Part shown: piece by piece, positions 1 to 8,400 of the stretch
Numbering within the stretch: position 1 is the first letter of the stretch
How the letters are laid out: every line of letters begins with the position of its first letter
From: Trachelipus rathkii
Taxonomy: Eukaryota; Arthropoda; Malacostraca; Isopoda; Trachelipodidae
Assembly (NCBI GenBank): GCA_015478945.1
Contig: JABUQX010027533.1
Location: forward strand, 1-12,500
Length of the DNA stretch: 12,500 nt
Reading direction: 5' to 3'
Position numbers and translations under genes: made by a program
The notes under the pieces: model-generated
Databases searched by the model: none
Told to the model about the DNA's origin: nothing
What the model saw: only the letters and a program-made list of their open reading frames with translations

Positions 1-548
1 TGGTGTTATATAACGTGAATATTAACTAATTTGACTAGACTCGGGAATGCTATCATTTATATAAACACAGGAATAATGTTCAATAAAAATATAATTCGGC
101 TTCAATCCTGCAAAGTCCAATTCATCATTTATCAACTCAATACTGGGTGAAAAAAGTAACTAATTTGTATATCTCGAATAGGAAAAAGTGGTGCCGGGAG
201 TGAATGATGAAAGACGGATTGGTACTTATATATATGAGGTTTAAATATATGGAGTATAGGATTATCACTTCTAGACATATTTTAACTCAGTAATATAGAA
301 GCAAGTGATAATTATACAGAATACATATAATCAGTATTTGCATTGTGATACTATACTCATATATAGGCGAGTACAGAGTACGTCAACTTATTCTAATTTA
401 TTATAACTACTGTCCATTCTTACGCTTCGAATGAATACTACATCCCTGTATATAATTAAGCTCACTTCAGTATAGTAAATACTCTTCATCAGAATAGTAG
501 TTAACTAGAGTAATCCCTATATTAGATCATTATTATGAGTAACTAAGA

Positions 549-573
549 GTATATATATATATATATATATATT
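549..573. repeat. (TA)n microsatellite
   Basis: A pure run of about 12 TA dinucleotides. It is the only simple repeat of note in the first 4.7 kb, in contrast to the dense TA arrays of the right half. Confidence 0.9.
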
Positions 574-957
574 TGAGAAAGATAATGTACGTATTATATG
601 AAATATATGGATTGTAGTAAGATGTGACCGGTAATTATTATAAATAACAGTAAGTGGAAAACTGTTCCGCATAAATCTTTTAACCTGGAGGAATGAGAAA
701 TTTGTGGGTAGACAGAGAGTAGTAGGACTGTTCAGCATAAGATAGACTCGCGATTGTTCTTATTGGGGGAACTCACTAGTGTTTGTTTTCTTATTTGAAC
801 ATCATAGCGTTAACTATGGGGGATCGAGAGTAGTAAAAAAAGTTGAGAGAAGAAATAGATATATTTAGGAAGAGTCCTATTATTCAATCTCGATATCTCC
901 TTAATAGTGTTTCATTATCTGCTTGACAGATAAGAATTCCTTAATGTTTTAGTATAT

Positions 958-1329
958 TTATACTAAGTTCATAACTTTACTTTCGAATAGATAACTATGT
1001 GTTAGAGATCTAATAATATATGAAACTATCAGTATTATTATCATAAAAATTTTGAAAAAAAATCCCTTCTCCATGACTGATTCAATAATAATACTTTGAC
1101 TTTTGAGATTCCGAACGAAGAGCAAGCGCATGTCAAGCCTTAAGAGAGTATGCATCGAGGGAAGAAGGCCTGGTCTTTTTCCTATACACAGTACTAGTTC
1201 ATTGTGCGCTATTACATGTGGTAGATACAACGTATCTAAAATTAAATTATATTTAAATGTTAAATAGAGTCTTAATAATGATAATCTATAGAGAAATGTA
1301 AGTTGGTAGATGTGGATTCCTGAAAACAC
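958..1329 (-). CDS. unrecognised open frame, 123 codons, probably not a gene
   Basis: The longest open frame in the left part of the window. The predicted product is rich in Leu, Ile, Phe and Tyr, as expected for AT-rich DNA read by chance. A more mixed central part (roughly residues 40-85) includes the short stretch HNELVLCIGKRPGLLPS. The C-terminal third is hydrophobic and could be read as a membrane segment, but in DNA of this composition that carries little weight. I recognise no family and see no nearby promoter or poly(A) signal that would select this frame. An exon of an unknown gene or a decayed mobile-element gene cannot be excluded. Confidence 0.12.
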   Translation of the reverse strand: MFSGIHIYQLTFLYRLSLLRLYLTFKYNLILDTLYLPHVIAHNELVLCIGKRPGLLPSMHTLLRLDMRLLFVRNLKSQSIIIESVMEKGFFFKIFMIIILIVSYIIRSLTHSYLFESKVMNLV

Positions 1330-2367
1330 ATCAGGATTCGTTACACACTGTTATACTTATGTTATTAACATTTATGTGCTGAACACACAGTTGATGTTTT
1401 TACAATAATATAATAATGCAAAATATTTTTTAAAACTGTATCTCATTTATAGTTTTAAATCGCATCTAAAGGTAAAGAATTCAATATATCGTGAAACAGA
1501 ACATGAGACTATAATGGGGACAATAGAGGTTTTTAATAACCATTATCTATAATACACACATTAATATGTATTACTCTTCTACAGAAGATTGCCTTTCATT
1601 AACAACATAACTCTTGCACTGGAGTGTGTGCAGTATATACGTTCACCGAAAATAGTCACCTCGCGATGTATAGTAGGTCGAAGCACCAATATGTGGGCGA
1701 CATAAACATGCTCCTTCTCTAGTTATAGAGCAAGCTTGTTGTATGGACCTTTTTTCGCTACAAGAAGAGAAGCAATTTCGATCACACAACAATTATTATA
1801 CCACCATTTACAAATGTGCACTATCTCCTCACACATTATGTGACATGTCATTAATCAAATATTCTGTAGGATCTATAATTACATATATCATAATATAGTA
1901 AAGACGTGAGAACGGAGAGAACTGAGAGCCATATCCGAGCCTTTTTTTATAACAAAAATAGGTGGCACGCACTATTTGTATTTGTGTAATATTTTATCTA
2001 TCTATAATTAGTATCGAAGAGATAAACTACGCTGCCTCACTATACATTTCTATTCAATGACATGGGATGGAACTACATTTTTTTTTAATCCTCGAGAAGA
2101 TTGCGCGAATCCAGTATAGAAGATAAATGAGATTATAGACTAAAACTATTAAACGAGAATATGTTCTTTCATATCAAGAGTTAAATCACGATACCTACTC
2201 ATGCAAGAACACACTATTAATGAAGGAGCAACATATATCAATTTTGAGAGACAATTTTTCAATTTAATCATAAGAAGCAACTCTTACAGAATGTAGAAAT
2301 AAGAAACGTATATATTGGGTAGAGCAAAGAGACTGCTTACAGTCACACCTTTGAGACTAACTCAAGT

Positions 2368-2496
2368 ATGGAAAGAGTATTCATTGGCTCGGAGATCACA
2401 CTACATAAGACGGACCTCACGGGCTATCGGGCGCGATTTCTCTCACTAGAAGTTTATTACACCTCGCGCCAGACGGAATTGAAAAAAACTTACTAA
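2368..2496 (+). CDS. unrecognised 42-codon open frame upstream of the Polinton-like remnants
   Basis: A short frame starting at the ATG at 2368 and ending at TAA 2494-2496. The product ends with the polar, Tyr/Arg-containing stretch LEVYYTSRQTELKKTY. I do not recognise it. It is listed only because it ends 14 bases before the first recognisable block of the small basic protein remnant, lies on the same strand, and sits where base composition shifts away from the AT-rich left flank. It may be another decayed piece of the same element or a chance frame. Confidence 0.15.
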   Translation: MERVFIGSEITLHKTDLTGYRARFLSLEVYYTSRQTELKKTY

Positions 2497-2509
2497 CATT
2501 TTAAAATAA

Positions 2510-2801
2510 GGCGCCATTCCCGTATTAGAACGAGGGGGTGATATCTAGGTAAAAAAAGCTATAAGAACAGGCCTGCACACGATGCAAGATATAGCGACAG
2601 GAGCCACATCTCGTGCTTCATTAAAAGGGCGGAATTGCTGAGGGTTTCCGACGAGATGCTGCGATGGACGTTTACGCCCGAACATACGGGAGACGAAAAA
2701 TGACATGGGAGGGCTCAGGGCTAAATTTAAAGGCGCCGACCAACCAAAATAGGAAACAGCCTAAGACGAAGAGAGCTCTGAAGAAGAAGCCAAGGCCGTA
2801 A
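2510..2801 (+). pseudogene. broken small basic Polinton/adintovirus-type capsid-associated protein
   Basis: From 2510 one frame reads a short block containing GAIPVLERGGDI, a TAG at 2546-2548, and then in the same frame a block containing VKKAIRTGLHTMQDIATG and SRASLKGR, up to TGA 2639-2641. In another frame a Lys/Arg-rich tail with KRALKKKPRP ends at TAA 2799-2801. A short protein with a Pro-Val-Leu block, an amphipathic middle with an Asp-x-x-x-Gly pattern and a strongly basic end resembles the small protein encoded just before the capsid gene in Polintons and adintoviruses, often compared with adenovirus minor core or capsid proteins. That comparison is from memory of the family, not from a search. 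The position immediately upstream of the capsid remnant, on the same strand, is the best support. The gene is interrupted by at least one in-frame stop and at least one frame change. Confidence 0.45.
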
Positions 2802-2868
2802 GAAAATCACAGTGCGGAAAAACCCTAAAGCTAGAAGGCGCAAATTCTACAAAACGTATTGATGTATT

Positions 2869-2891
2869 TACCATTTAACTACTAAATGGTA
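2869..2891. repeat. perfect 9-bp inverted repeat between the two Polinton-type remnants
   Basis: TACCATTTA at 2869-2877 and TAAATGGTA at 2883-2891 are exact reverse complements separated by five bases. The hairpin lies in the short gap between the end of the small basic gene (2801) and the probable start of the capsid gene (2983). It could be a transcription end or spacer element of the old element, or a chance palindrome. Confidence 0.6.
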
Positions 2892-2945
2892 TCTTTAACT
2901 ACAACTTTCGGCTAACATGTATATAAGTGGAGCACCTATGAAGCT

Positions 2946-4368
2946 TTGTTCATTATTCGGCCTAGCACCGGCAGCCGACAAGATGCATTTTGCTTGCACC
3001 CCTCTAGCCCAGACTGCTGCAAAAGCGAATTGGATCTCTTCTCGACTGAATGCCGTAGCTCGATCAGCGTGAGTGACAGCAACTTCATCAGCATTAATCC
3101 CACACATTCGATAACCAGCACTGACGTTCCTTTAGAGTTCAATATCCCAGGCACCTCAGACCAATATCTAGATCAATCTAATGTATTTCTATATTTTAAA
3201 ACGAAATTGACAACCTGATGGTACAGACGCTTCCATTACACGGTGCGACCAATAGTGTATACAGAGTCGAACTTCCTATAACTTGTTTTTAACCATGACA
3301 TGATTTTACCTCAATGAAAACTTCGCTGGCATATCGCGCTAGTTATCCTTAATAAGAAGCTACATAGAAGCATCTACTGAACTTTTCTGATGATGCCTAA
3401 GCAGGTCCTCAATCTTCATCAATTGTGTTTTTACAGCTTCAAAGTATGAGGCTGCACATGTAAGCTAAAGCGGCTGAACGTCGTAAATAACACTTACGAA
3501 TTCTACGCGACGTTTAAATGGCGGGATATATTTTCTCTCAGGAAATGACTTTATTCTGCCAATCCTGTAGATGCTAAGAAATCCGCTTGATTCCGTTCAA
3601 GTCGAAATTTGCACCTTAAAATAAAAAGTAATCTAAGCTACAACTCCTATGTCCTGAGCCTATCTTTCAAACTGACTAGAGGAATTTTCTCTATGTTACG
3701 AAAAGGTGAAAGTTATTTCCCCAAAGGCATTTGGGAAATTGAGAAGTCGCTTTTAACAACCACAGCCAACGTACGGGCAATCAGAAGGTAAGAAAACCAA
3801 AGATTAACTTCAACTCACGGTCTTCAAGCATAAGTAATTTCCGAAACATTGTTAACGGAAAATCTCCTCAAAAACGTAATAGCTGGTCTTGTAGAGCACG
3901 AGGCATATTCAGGACATTAATAAAACAATCACCAATATAAAATTCGCCCCTTTTCAAACCTTAGGGGTGTCAGTTTTAAAGTTGAATGGTCAGCATTAAG
4001 GACGTGATTAATGAGAATGTCGTATAATTGAGGGTACATCTCTATGTTACGCGACCCTTTTCCATGACATTTAATGCAGCCAACACTCGAGTTGTTTCAT
4101 GCGGTGATAGTGGTACTCGGAATGAACCTTGAAAAGAAACGACGACGAATAGTAATTTACAGCGCCTTTGAATCTCAGTCAGATCTTTCAGCTTGTACCG
4201 CAAGTCATTTAAACATTCTGAGGAAGGGAACATTAGGACGGCCTAAATCTTTCATTTAGCGGAAGTCTGCAGACATCCATTACCGTCATCGTCTATCTGG
4301 AGCACCCTCAGCTTATTGAAATTGACAGAGCCCGAAATGTTCTTTTGAGGGATTACAAAGATGAATGA
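2946..4368 (+). pseudogene. broken Polinton-type capsid protein gene ('F54H12.2-like' family)
   Basis: The family is a jelly-roll-type capsid protein of Polinton/adintovirus elements, widely annotated in animal genomes as F54H12.2-like; whether major or minor capsid I cannot say. The open frame at 2946-3218 carries HPSSPDCCKSELDLF (about residues 18-32), then PLEFNIPG and YLD. A short block, PDGTDAS, follows in another frame from 3214. Weaker matches are YLNEN (from 3307) and RSYIEA (from 3355). Good matches resume with KLTRGIFSMLRKGESYFPK (inside 3609-3791), VIAGLVEHEAYSG (inside 3858-3917), HLNILRKGTL (from 4206), and the C-terminus VIVYLEHPQLIEIDRARN ending at TGA 4366-4368. The blocks are in family order. 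The likely original start is the ATG at 2983, out of frame with the first block. Length from there is about 460 codons, near full family length as I recall it. Several frame changes and in-frame stops (e.g. 3253, 3789, 3918) break it. I cannot tell natural decay from indel errors in the assembly. Confidence 0.75.
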
Positions 4369-4713
4369 AGAAGAATAAACAGTTATGTTTAAAACGAACC
4401 TCGATTTTAGGGGGTGGTTCACTATTAATGACAGTAGATTCTGTGAGGTTTGAGAAGGATACGCGGCTTCGTGTTCCAACACTTCACATCGACATGTGAC
4501 ATCAGTGGGAGGCCACTAGGATTTCCATACTACAAGGAGAAGAACGGAAGATGTGTACGCTGATTGATTTCTTTAAACTTGAAATTTATTCTGGATAATC
4601 ATTACATCTTCATGTTCCTTTTTAAAATGTAACAATACTAAATTATGTTAAAAACTTTGGTAGGGCGTCCAACCATCGTTCTCTGCTTTATGTGGATTTT
4701 ATTGTATTTTTTC
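4369..4713. other. non-repetitive stretch after the capsid remnant, nothing recognised
   Basis: About 345 bases with mixed composition grading into AT-rich DNA. No conserved protein block, RNA gene or repeat was recognised. A small 5-bp hairpin (AGTGG, four bases, CCACT) lies near 4507. This may still be Polinton sequence. Confidence 0.4.
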
Positions 4714-4751
4714 ATCAAAGGTTTTTTTTTTTAATCAAAGTTTTTTTTTTT
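4714..4751. repeat. two tandem copies of an ATCAAAG plus poly(T) unit
   Basis: ATCAAAGG followed by 11 T at 4714-4732, then ATCAAAG followed by 11 T at 4734-4751. This is a direct duplication of about 19 bases, probably from replication slippage or an assembly duplication at homopolymers. Confidence 0.8.
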
Positions 4752-4857
4752 GTAAATATATTTGATGTAAAAAAATTATATGTCAATGATTATTTAGTTT
4801 CCGAATACATGATGAAAGCTTTAAAATAAAAACGTATTTTATATCCATTTCTCCTTA

Positions 4858-5055
4858 ATAATATATTATATATATATATATAATATATATATATTATATA
4901 TATATATTTTTATATAAATTATATTATATATATATATATAATAATATATATACTATATATTATATATATATATAATATATATATAATATATATATATACA
5001 TTATAATATATATATTACTATATATATATATATATAATAAATATATAATATATAT

Positions 5056-5092
<37 letters not shown>
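4858..5092. repeat. large (TA)n array with interruptions
   Basis: About 235 bases made almost only of A and T in alternating order, with runs of TA broken by TTA/TAT phase slips and rare C. It is self-complementary and able to form cruciforms. Such arrays are prone to assembly error. Confidence 0.95.
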
Positions 5093-5096
<4 letters not shown>

Positions 5097-5844
5097 GAGA
5101 AATTCCTGATGAACAATTGGTAAAAGGGCCATGAAAACTTCACGTTTTATGACGTTGCTAGTTTAAAGGTGGAGGGTTAGACTGTTTCTGTTGAAGGCAT
5201 CAGTATCGGTGTGGAGGTTGTAGCGTCAACAGCTCTGGTCATTATAACGATTTTCAAAAAGGCATCAAGCTATGGTGTTATTTCGTAAATCAAAAAGTGG
5301 TGGTTCATTTTAAAATCTTGGTATGTGTATGTGTTAGTCACACATCGGATTTTTCAGGAATAGACATCCTTACATTCACGACCGCCAGTGATACCGACAG
5401 ACTGGCGTTGTGTATGATAATCCTCCGAGTGTACAATATGGGTCATTCAGAATGCGCAGCTTAGCTGAGCGAAAGGAGGGGATGACAACACTGCGTACTC
5501 TCTGGGATATAATCATTGAACGTGTATCAGTGGGTGTTTCAATAATGATGGGCAAACTAGAGAAATCGTCGGACTAACATAGGCATTGCATGAAAATCAT
5601 ATAACACAGTCAGCGTAGAGAAGCGATTTAAGAATACAAGATCACCGTCTTCCTATACTCGTGTATGACAGAACTACGTCAGAGCTAAGGTACGCGCTTT
5701 TGACCGAACCGATGATCTTGGGGCTGTGCAAGGAACGAAGCCTGGTGTGAATCTATATAAATATGCCTGTATAAGAACAGAAGTTTCTGGAGAATTTACT
5801 ATATTTCCGCCTGACCCACGGGGGGACGTTTGCGGGTGGAGGAT
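5093..5844. other. 750-bp non-repetitive stretch, no gene recognised
   Basis: Mixed-composition DNA between two TA arrays. All frames are broken by stops and no conserved protein block was recognised. It contains a perfect 7-bp inverted repeat at 5383-5407 (listed separately), a small palindrome around CAGCTTAGCTG near 5458, and a TATA-box-like CTATATAAATA near 5753 with no matching initiator or gene after it. Confidence 0.45.
5383..5407. repeat. perfect 7-bp inverted repeat with 11-base loop
   Basis: CGCCAGT at 5383-5389 and ACTGGCG at 5401-5407 are exact reverse complements. The arms are GC-rich in an AT-rich setting. Function unknown; it may be chance. Confidence 0.5.
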
Positions 5845-6032
5845 GATATATATATATATATATATATATTATACTATATAATATGGCGTGATATGTTATA
5901 TATATATATCTATATATTACTATACTATATTTTATCAGTATATAGTAGTATATATATATTATATATATATATATTAGTATATAATATACGTATATATATG
6001 TAATGATATATTATAATATATAATTTGATATA
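5845..6032. repeat. (TA)n array with interruptions
   Basis: About 190 bases dominated by alternating T and A, with scattered G and C (for example GGCG near 5884). Same character as the other TA arrays in the right half. Confidence 0.9.
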
Positions 6033-6250
6033 TAAACTACTACACATTCATGAATATTTACTGCGATATGCAAATAAACATTAAGGAAAGTTTTTTAGAA
6101 AAAAACTTCATTCATCTACCCTTATTTTCTGACATTGTCTCACTGTCAATGGCTGTTGTTTGCTGGTTGTTATTGTGCTTGCTTCATGGAATGGTTGCGG
6201 GTTACTGCGTGTTTTTTTTTTTTAATGAGATAAAAATAGCATGAGGCTCA
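6033..6250. other. short non-repetitive stretch, partly GT-rich
   Basis: Starts AT-rich, then has a GT-rich part at about 6149-6214 (TGGCTGTTGTTTGCTGGTTG and following) ending in a poly(T) run. The GT-rich part resembles, more weakly, the GT-rich tracts at 7211-7440 and 9740-9958. An open frame of 64 codons here encodes a low-complexity hydrophobic peptide and is not considered a gene. Confidence 0.45.
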
Positions 6251-6416
6251 TCCGTTAAGTTCACTTTTAAATCTTAATTCTTCCACTACCTGAAATGCCA
6301 TCCATGCGAAAGCGATTAAGCTCCGGTTTACCTCACCACGCTGAGTTGCCAGGGCTGGGAGGACAAGTTCGCTAAATTCCAGACCGCTCCGAAATTTCTT
6401 ATTTTGTAATTTTTTT
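6251..6416 (+). repeat. 170-bp dispersed block, copy A
   Basis: This block is repeated in the same orientation at 8812-8990. Both copies share long exact stretches such as CCATGCGAAAGCGATT, AGCTCCGGTTTACC and GAAATTTCTTATTTTGTAA. Copy A is 13 bases shorter than copy B; most differences are single-base gaps, many in short runs. No frame stays open through both copies, and no pol III promoter boxes were recognised on either strand, so it is not clearly coding or a SINE. Strand is nominal. Confidence 0.9.
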
Positions 6417-6481
6417 GCAGTATCGTCTCACTGGAACACATGCGTTGAATCAGGGGATGGTAGTTACGCGTTTAAGACTGG

Positions 6482-6742
6482 AAATAATAAATATAAAATA
6501 GGAATATAAATCTGAATATAATATATATTATTATATTATATATATAGTATAGTTATATTTGATAAGGTATATTACTTAGTTTTATATTATATATTATCAC
6601 TATATATATAGTATATAGTATAATATAATATAGATATAATATAGTATATATGATATAGTATATATTACATTTACTATAGAATATATACTATATATACTAT
6701 ATACTATATATATTAGGTTAGGTATAATATATATATATATAA
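6482..6742. repeat. (TA)n-rich array with interruptions
   Basis: About 260 bases of degenerate TA repeat with frequent GTATA/TAGTA phase breaks. Near its end TTAGGTTAGG occurs twice in tandem, too short to be read as telomeric DNA. Confidence 0.9.
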
Positions 6743-6817
6743 CATTGATAATCCGGTCCCATAAGGGAAAATGAAAAACGAAAATTCATTCCATTGATGC
6801 GTAAGAGCAATTTCCCT

Positions 6818-6893
6818 TCTCGTCTCTCTCTCTCATCTCTCTCATACTCTCTCTCTCTCTCTCTTCTATCTCTCTCTCTCTCTCGTTCTACTC
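6818..6893. repeat. (CT)n microsatellite
   Basis: A pyrimidine tract of interrupted CT repeats on the + strand. A second CT tract at 9577-9626 occupies the matching place in the second module series. Confidence 0.95.
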
Positions 6894-6947
6894 TGGATCT
6901 AGTGGGAAAAGAGTATCTTGAAAAGGAGAGGGCTCTGCCCTAAGAGA

Positions 6948-7082
6948 GTTAATAATATATTAATAATTAATAATAATGTTAATAACATAATTATAATAAT
7001 AATAAATGAATAGCGCATATAAATAAAGTCAATAATGGAAGTAATAATAATAATAAGGTAAGTAATATATATAATAATAATA
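6948..7082. repeat. (TAA)n-type degenerate microsatellite
   Basis: About 135 bases of TAA/AAT trinucleotide repeat with interruptions. On the complementary strand this reads as Ile/Leu-rich open frames, which explains the two hydrophobic ORFs there; they are not genes. Confidence 0.9.
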
Positions 7083-7156
7083 GAAGAGAAGAGAAGAAGA
7101 AAGAGAACCAAGAAGCGGAGAGTAAGAAGAAGACACATAAGGAGAGAGAAACGATA
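7083..7156. repeat. purine-rich (GA/GAA) tract
   Basis: A strongly A+G-rich stretch (GAAGAGAAGAGAAGAAGAAA and following) directly after the TAA repeat. It forms a pronounced purine strand asymmetry just before the A-rich box and the GT-rich tract. Confidence 0.75.
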
Positions 7157-7210
7157 GAAGAACAGAAAAGAATGGATCTAAAAAAACGTCCAGAGAGTGT
7201 AAATACCCTT
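7157..7210 (+). repeat. A-rich box, copy 1
   Basis: Contains in order GAAGAACAGAA, GATCTAAAAAAA, GTCCAGAG and TAAATACCC. The same succession appears at 10007-10060 and in weaker form at 7451-7525 and 9694-9733. The copies border the two GT-rich tracts. Function unknown. Confidence 0.65.
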
Positions 7211-7440
7211 GTCATCAGGCTTTTTATGGGGATTGGTCTAGTTCGCTTTTTCGTGTTGTTCTTATCAATTGTCTTGATTTTTGTCGGGTCGGCTGTGGAT
7301 TTGTTGTTAGTTCTTGTTGGTGTTGGTTTGGTTTAGGTCTACGTTGTGTGTTGGGTATTAGCTTGGTCTGTTGTTGTTAGTTGTATTAAATTGCCTTTTG
7401 TGCTACCTGGTTGGCTTGTTTCTGGAGATGTAAGATTTGG
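7211..7440. repeat. GT-rich (TTG/GTT) low-complexity tract, copy 1
   Basis: About 230 bases dominated by T and G on the + strand, with repeated TTG, GTTG and TTGTTGTTAG-type pieces. It looks like a diverged GTT microsatellite. It is bordered on both sides by A-rich boxes. Resemblance to the tract at 9740-9958 includes a shared GTGTTGTTCTT piece. Open frames through it give Val/Leu/Cys/Trp-rich peptides and are composition artefacts. Confidence 0.7.
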
Positions 7441-7450
7441 TGTGACGAAA

Positions 7451-7525
7451 GAACAGAACACGCAAAAAAGACAACAAAAAAAAATTGGGAGGTCGGATAA
7501 AAAGTACCCAGAGTTTAAAATAAAC
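7451..7525 (+). repeat. A-rich box, copy 2
   Basis: GAACAGAA, a poly(A)-like stretch, then GGTCGGATAAAAAGTACCCAG and GTTTAAAATAAAC. Similar in order of elements to boxes 1 and 4 but more diverged and longer. It lies just 3' of the first GT-rich tract. Confidence 0.5.
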
Positions 7526-7557
7526 TTTCGTGCCTATTGTGTTTAAATCGAGTAGAT

Positions 7558-7680
7558 GAACGAGTAAGTAATAAATGAATAATAATAATTAATAAAGTTA
7601 TATAATATGAATATATAAATATAGAATATAGAATTAAATATAATAATAATAATGTAATAATAATAAATAAATACATGTTC
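7558..7680. repeat. (TAA)n-type degenerate microsatellite
   Basis: About 120 bases of AAT/TAA repeats with interruptions (AATAATAATAATTAATAAAG and similar). Confidence 0.85.
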
Positions 7681-7824
7681 ACTCAGATAATCTCAAATAA
7701 TATGATCAATGAAAGTACGATGATATCGAATAATACTATAATAGATTAGATGAAAGCAATTGACATGAACGGTAAGTAATGAACGAAAAACGGTAGGGTG
7801 AGGTAAATTGTGTGTGATTTGCGA

Positions 7825-8095
7825 GGCAGTAGTTATAATATAGTATATATATGGATATATATAGATAGTATGCGTAATATAATAGCTATTATAGTATTAT
7901 ACTAAGTATACTGTAGTATATATAGTAATTATATATATAATATATATAATAGTAGTGGTATATATGATGTATGAAGTCAGGGCAGTAATATATGTAATAT
8001 ATAGAGTGATAGTATCAGTGATAAGTATAGCTGGTAATATATATATATATAATATATAATATAGATATTATATATAATATATAATAAATTGTTAA
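7825..8095. repeat. (TA)n-rich array containing a copy of a non-TA insert
   Basis: Degenerate TA array. At 7971-7993 it holds ATGAAGTCAGGGCAGTAATA, which matches an insert in the TA array near 10765-10800 (see there). Confidence 0.85.
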
Positions 8096-8400
8096 TTAAA
8101 GTAAATAAATTTTAAGATTTTGATATAGGATTTATTTGAAGATTAGAGTTGTAATAAGTAAATTTGTGTAATAGTTATACATAGAGCTATGCAAAGTATA
8201 TATGTTATATAATACTAAATCCATCAACAAATGTATAGATATAGTAGTATAATGGTGATATACCGTTAGTTTAAAATCGTTGCTATTGCAGTCTCACACT
8301 TTAAAAAAGGCCCGAATTATAAAGATGGAGAATCAATTGTCTTCTGGCTATGAGGTAACACTGCCCAAATTGGCTAATAATATGCAGATGTAATCAGCGT
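8096..8400. other. AT-rich non-repetitive stretch, nothing recognised
   Basis: About 300 bases between two TA arrays. No open frame of note, no RNA gene and no conserved block recognised. Confidence 0.45.

Larger units (their letters stand above)
1..2320. other. AT-rich region with no recognised gene
   Basis: About 2.3 kb of AT-rich, mostly non-repetitive DNA. Apart from one short (TA)n run and one open frame on the minus strand, both listed separately, I see no conserved protein block, tRNA, rRNA or obvious repeat. It lies directly upstream of the Polinton-like remnants and could hold further decayed parts of that element, but nothing visible supports this. Confidence 0.5.
2510..4368 (+). 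mobile_element. partial, decayed Polinton/Maverick (adintovirus-like) insertion
   Basis: Two neighbouring gene remnants on the same strand, a small basic protein followed by a capsid-type protein, define a fragment of a Polinton-like element, a large virus-related DNA transposon of animals. Intact elements also encode a protein-primed B-family DNA polymerase, a retroviral-type integrase, an adenain-like protease and a packaging ATPase, and have long terminal inverted repeats. I could not recognise any of these here, so the true ends are unknown and the coordinates mark only the recognisable part. Base composition across this part is visibly less AT-biased than either flank, as expected for an insertion of different origin. 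Confidence 0.6.

Noticed and set aside
2895..3154. Minus-strand open frames opposite the capsid remnant
   Set aside because: Shadows of the + strand capsid-type block, which has clear family motifs; the minus-strand readings have none.
5753..5763. TATA-box-like CTATATAAATA
   Set aside because: AT-rich DNA makes such matches common, and there is no arthropod-type initiator at the expected distance nor a gene downstream.
6410..6421. Splice-acceptor-like TTTTTTTGCAG at the end of the 170-bp block, copy A
   Set aside because: Copy B lacks the GCAG, no open frame follows, and poly-pyrimidine plus AG is common by chance.
6712..6721. TTAGGTTAGG, resembling arthropod telomere repeat
   Set aside because: Only two copies within a degenerate TA array; too short to indicate a telomere or interstitial telomeric tract.
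6899..7215. Two overlapping minus-strand frames with apparent transmembrane segments
   Set aside because: They are translations of (TAA)n and purine-rich repeats on the complementary strand, giving Ile/Leu/Ser/Phe runs.
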